From the NCBI GenBank assembly GCA_027068235.1, contig JAMOUE010000447.1, forward strand, positions 1 to 5,339: a DNA stretch of 5,339 nucleotides. Direction: 5' to 3'. The position numbers and the translations under genes were made by a program. Source of the DNA: Deltaproteobacteria bacterium (GTDB lineage: Bacteria > Desulfobacterota > Dissulfuribacteria > Dissulfuribacterales > QOAL01). Positions 5,027-5,339 of the stretch are shown here, piece by piece. A model generated the notes under the pieces. That model was not told the origin of the DNA, made no database searches, and worked only from the letters and a program-made list of their open reading frames with translations. Position 1 is the first letter of the stretch; each line of letters starts with the position of its first letter.

Positions 5027-5339
5027 TTCAATCTATAAAAAATAAAACATTTCCAAACCTTGTCAGCCCCTCAAAAAAAATTGTAATTGGGGCTTCACCA
5101 AGTAAAGAGGCCAAGTTTCTATCGTTAAAAACTATCCTTATTGCGGGTATCGCAGGTTTTTAAGTTGCCAACCGTTACAATATAGAGTTTTGTTAAACGT
5201 CAAAGCACACTTAAAAAAATTACTGTGATTCCATCTAGATAACCACCATTTCTTAAAAAAGAAGCATAACGGCTGAATACCTTGAAAAACTTATGAAATT
5301 CATTACTACTTGGTGCAATCATCATTATTTTTTACAAGC
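5027..5339. other. Spacer upstream of the exported-protein gene, no supported gene
   Basis: This 313-bp stretch is AT-rich and contains no convincing coding region on either strand. It presumably includes the promoter and leader of the minus-strand exported-protein gene. TTGACG lies on the minus strand at 5203-5198, but the -10 candidates (TATATT, TATTGT) fall at 13 and 15 bases, shorter than usual, so I do not call a promoter. One short inverted repeat at 5065-5094 is listed separately. Confidence 0.6.
5065..5094 (-). repeat. Inverted repeat in the leader of the exported-protein gene
   Basis: AGCCCC at 5065-5070 and GGGGCT at 5089-5094 form a six-pair GC-rich stem with an 18-base loop that holds a run of eight T on the minus strand. 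It lies about 40-70 nt before the start codon, so it could form in the leader RNA. The T-run is inside the loop rather than after the stem, which argues against an intrinsic terminator. It matches no riboswitch I know. Confidence 0.3.

Noticed and set aside
5141..5162. Small TGCG/CGCA hairpin followed by GGTTTTT on the plus strand.
   Set aside because: The stem has only four pairs and there is no plus-strand gene upstream that would need a terminator.
4948..5163. Plus-strand open frame of 71 codons over the start of the exported-protein gene.
   Set aside because: It begins antisense to the signal peptide region, shows no motif or ribosome site, and runs into AT-rich spacer.
5200..5325. Minus-strand 41-codon open frame from an ATG at 5325 (starting MMIAPSSNEFHKFF).
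   Set aside because: It is bounded by an upstream stop, has no ribosome site and no recognisable family, and such lengths are common by chance.
5293..5339. Plus-strand ATG at 5293 open to the window edge.
   Set aside because: Only 15 codons are visible with no ribosome site; nothing supports a gene start here.

Overview
The window looks like a chromosomal stretch of a Gram-negative bacterium of fairly low GC content. It encodes a PEP-CTERM exported protein, the start of a BcsA-type cellulose synthase and a YghO/BcerS-like acyltransferase. That mix, the AT-rich spacers and frequent ATA/AGA/AGG codons would suit a deltaproteobacterial (Desulfobacterota-like) lineage or a neighbouring phylum. 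This placement is an inference; no rRNA or other marker gene is present. I see no tRNA, CRISPR array, insertion sequence or phage gene.

Layout. (1) Positions 1-1836, minus strand: a PEP-CTERM protein with a choice-of-anchor A domain, followed 42 bp downstream by a cellulose synthase catalytic subunit whose first 212 residues are present before the window ends. They are probably co-transcribed and form an extracellular matrix module: a polysaccharide synthase plus a secreted protein carrying an exosortase sorting signal. (2) Positions 1837-2091: a 255-bp AT-rich divergent spacer holding the start signals of both flanking units. (3) Positions 2092-4049, plus strand: two genes sharing an ATGA stop/start overlap, a GNAT-fold acyltransferase of the YghO/BcerS-like family and a MobA-like nucleotidyltransferase. 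Together they could acylate a lipid or amine substrate and activate a polar group, but the substrate cannot be read from the sequence. (4) Positions 4046-5026, minus strand: an unrecognised exported protein, convergent with the nucleotidyltransferase and overlapping it by 4 bp at the stop codons. (5) Positions 5027-5339: a non-coding leader or spacer with one short inverted repeat and no supported gene.

The most notable points are the pairing of a PEP-CTERM/choice-of-anchor A protein with a BcsA-type synthase, and the tightly coupled acyltransferase-nucleotidyltransferase pair, whose first member belongs to the superfamily that includes bacterial ceramide synthase. Neither demonstrates a new system, but both give specific, testable hypotheses.
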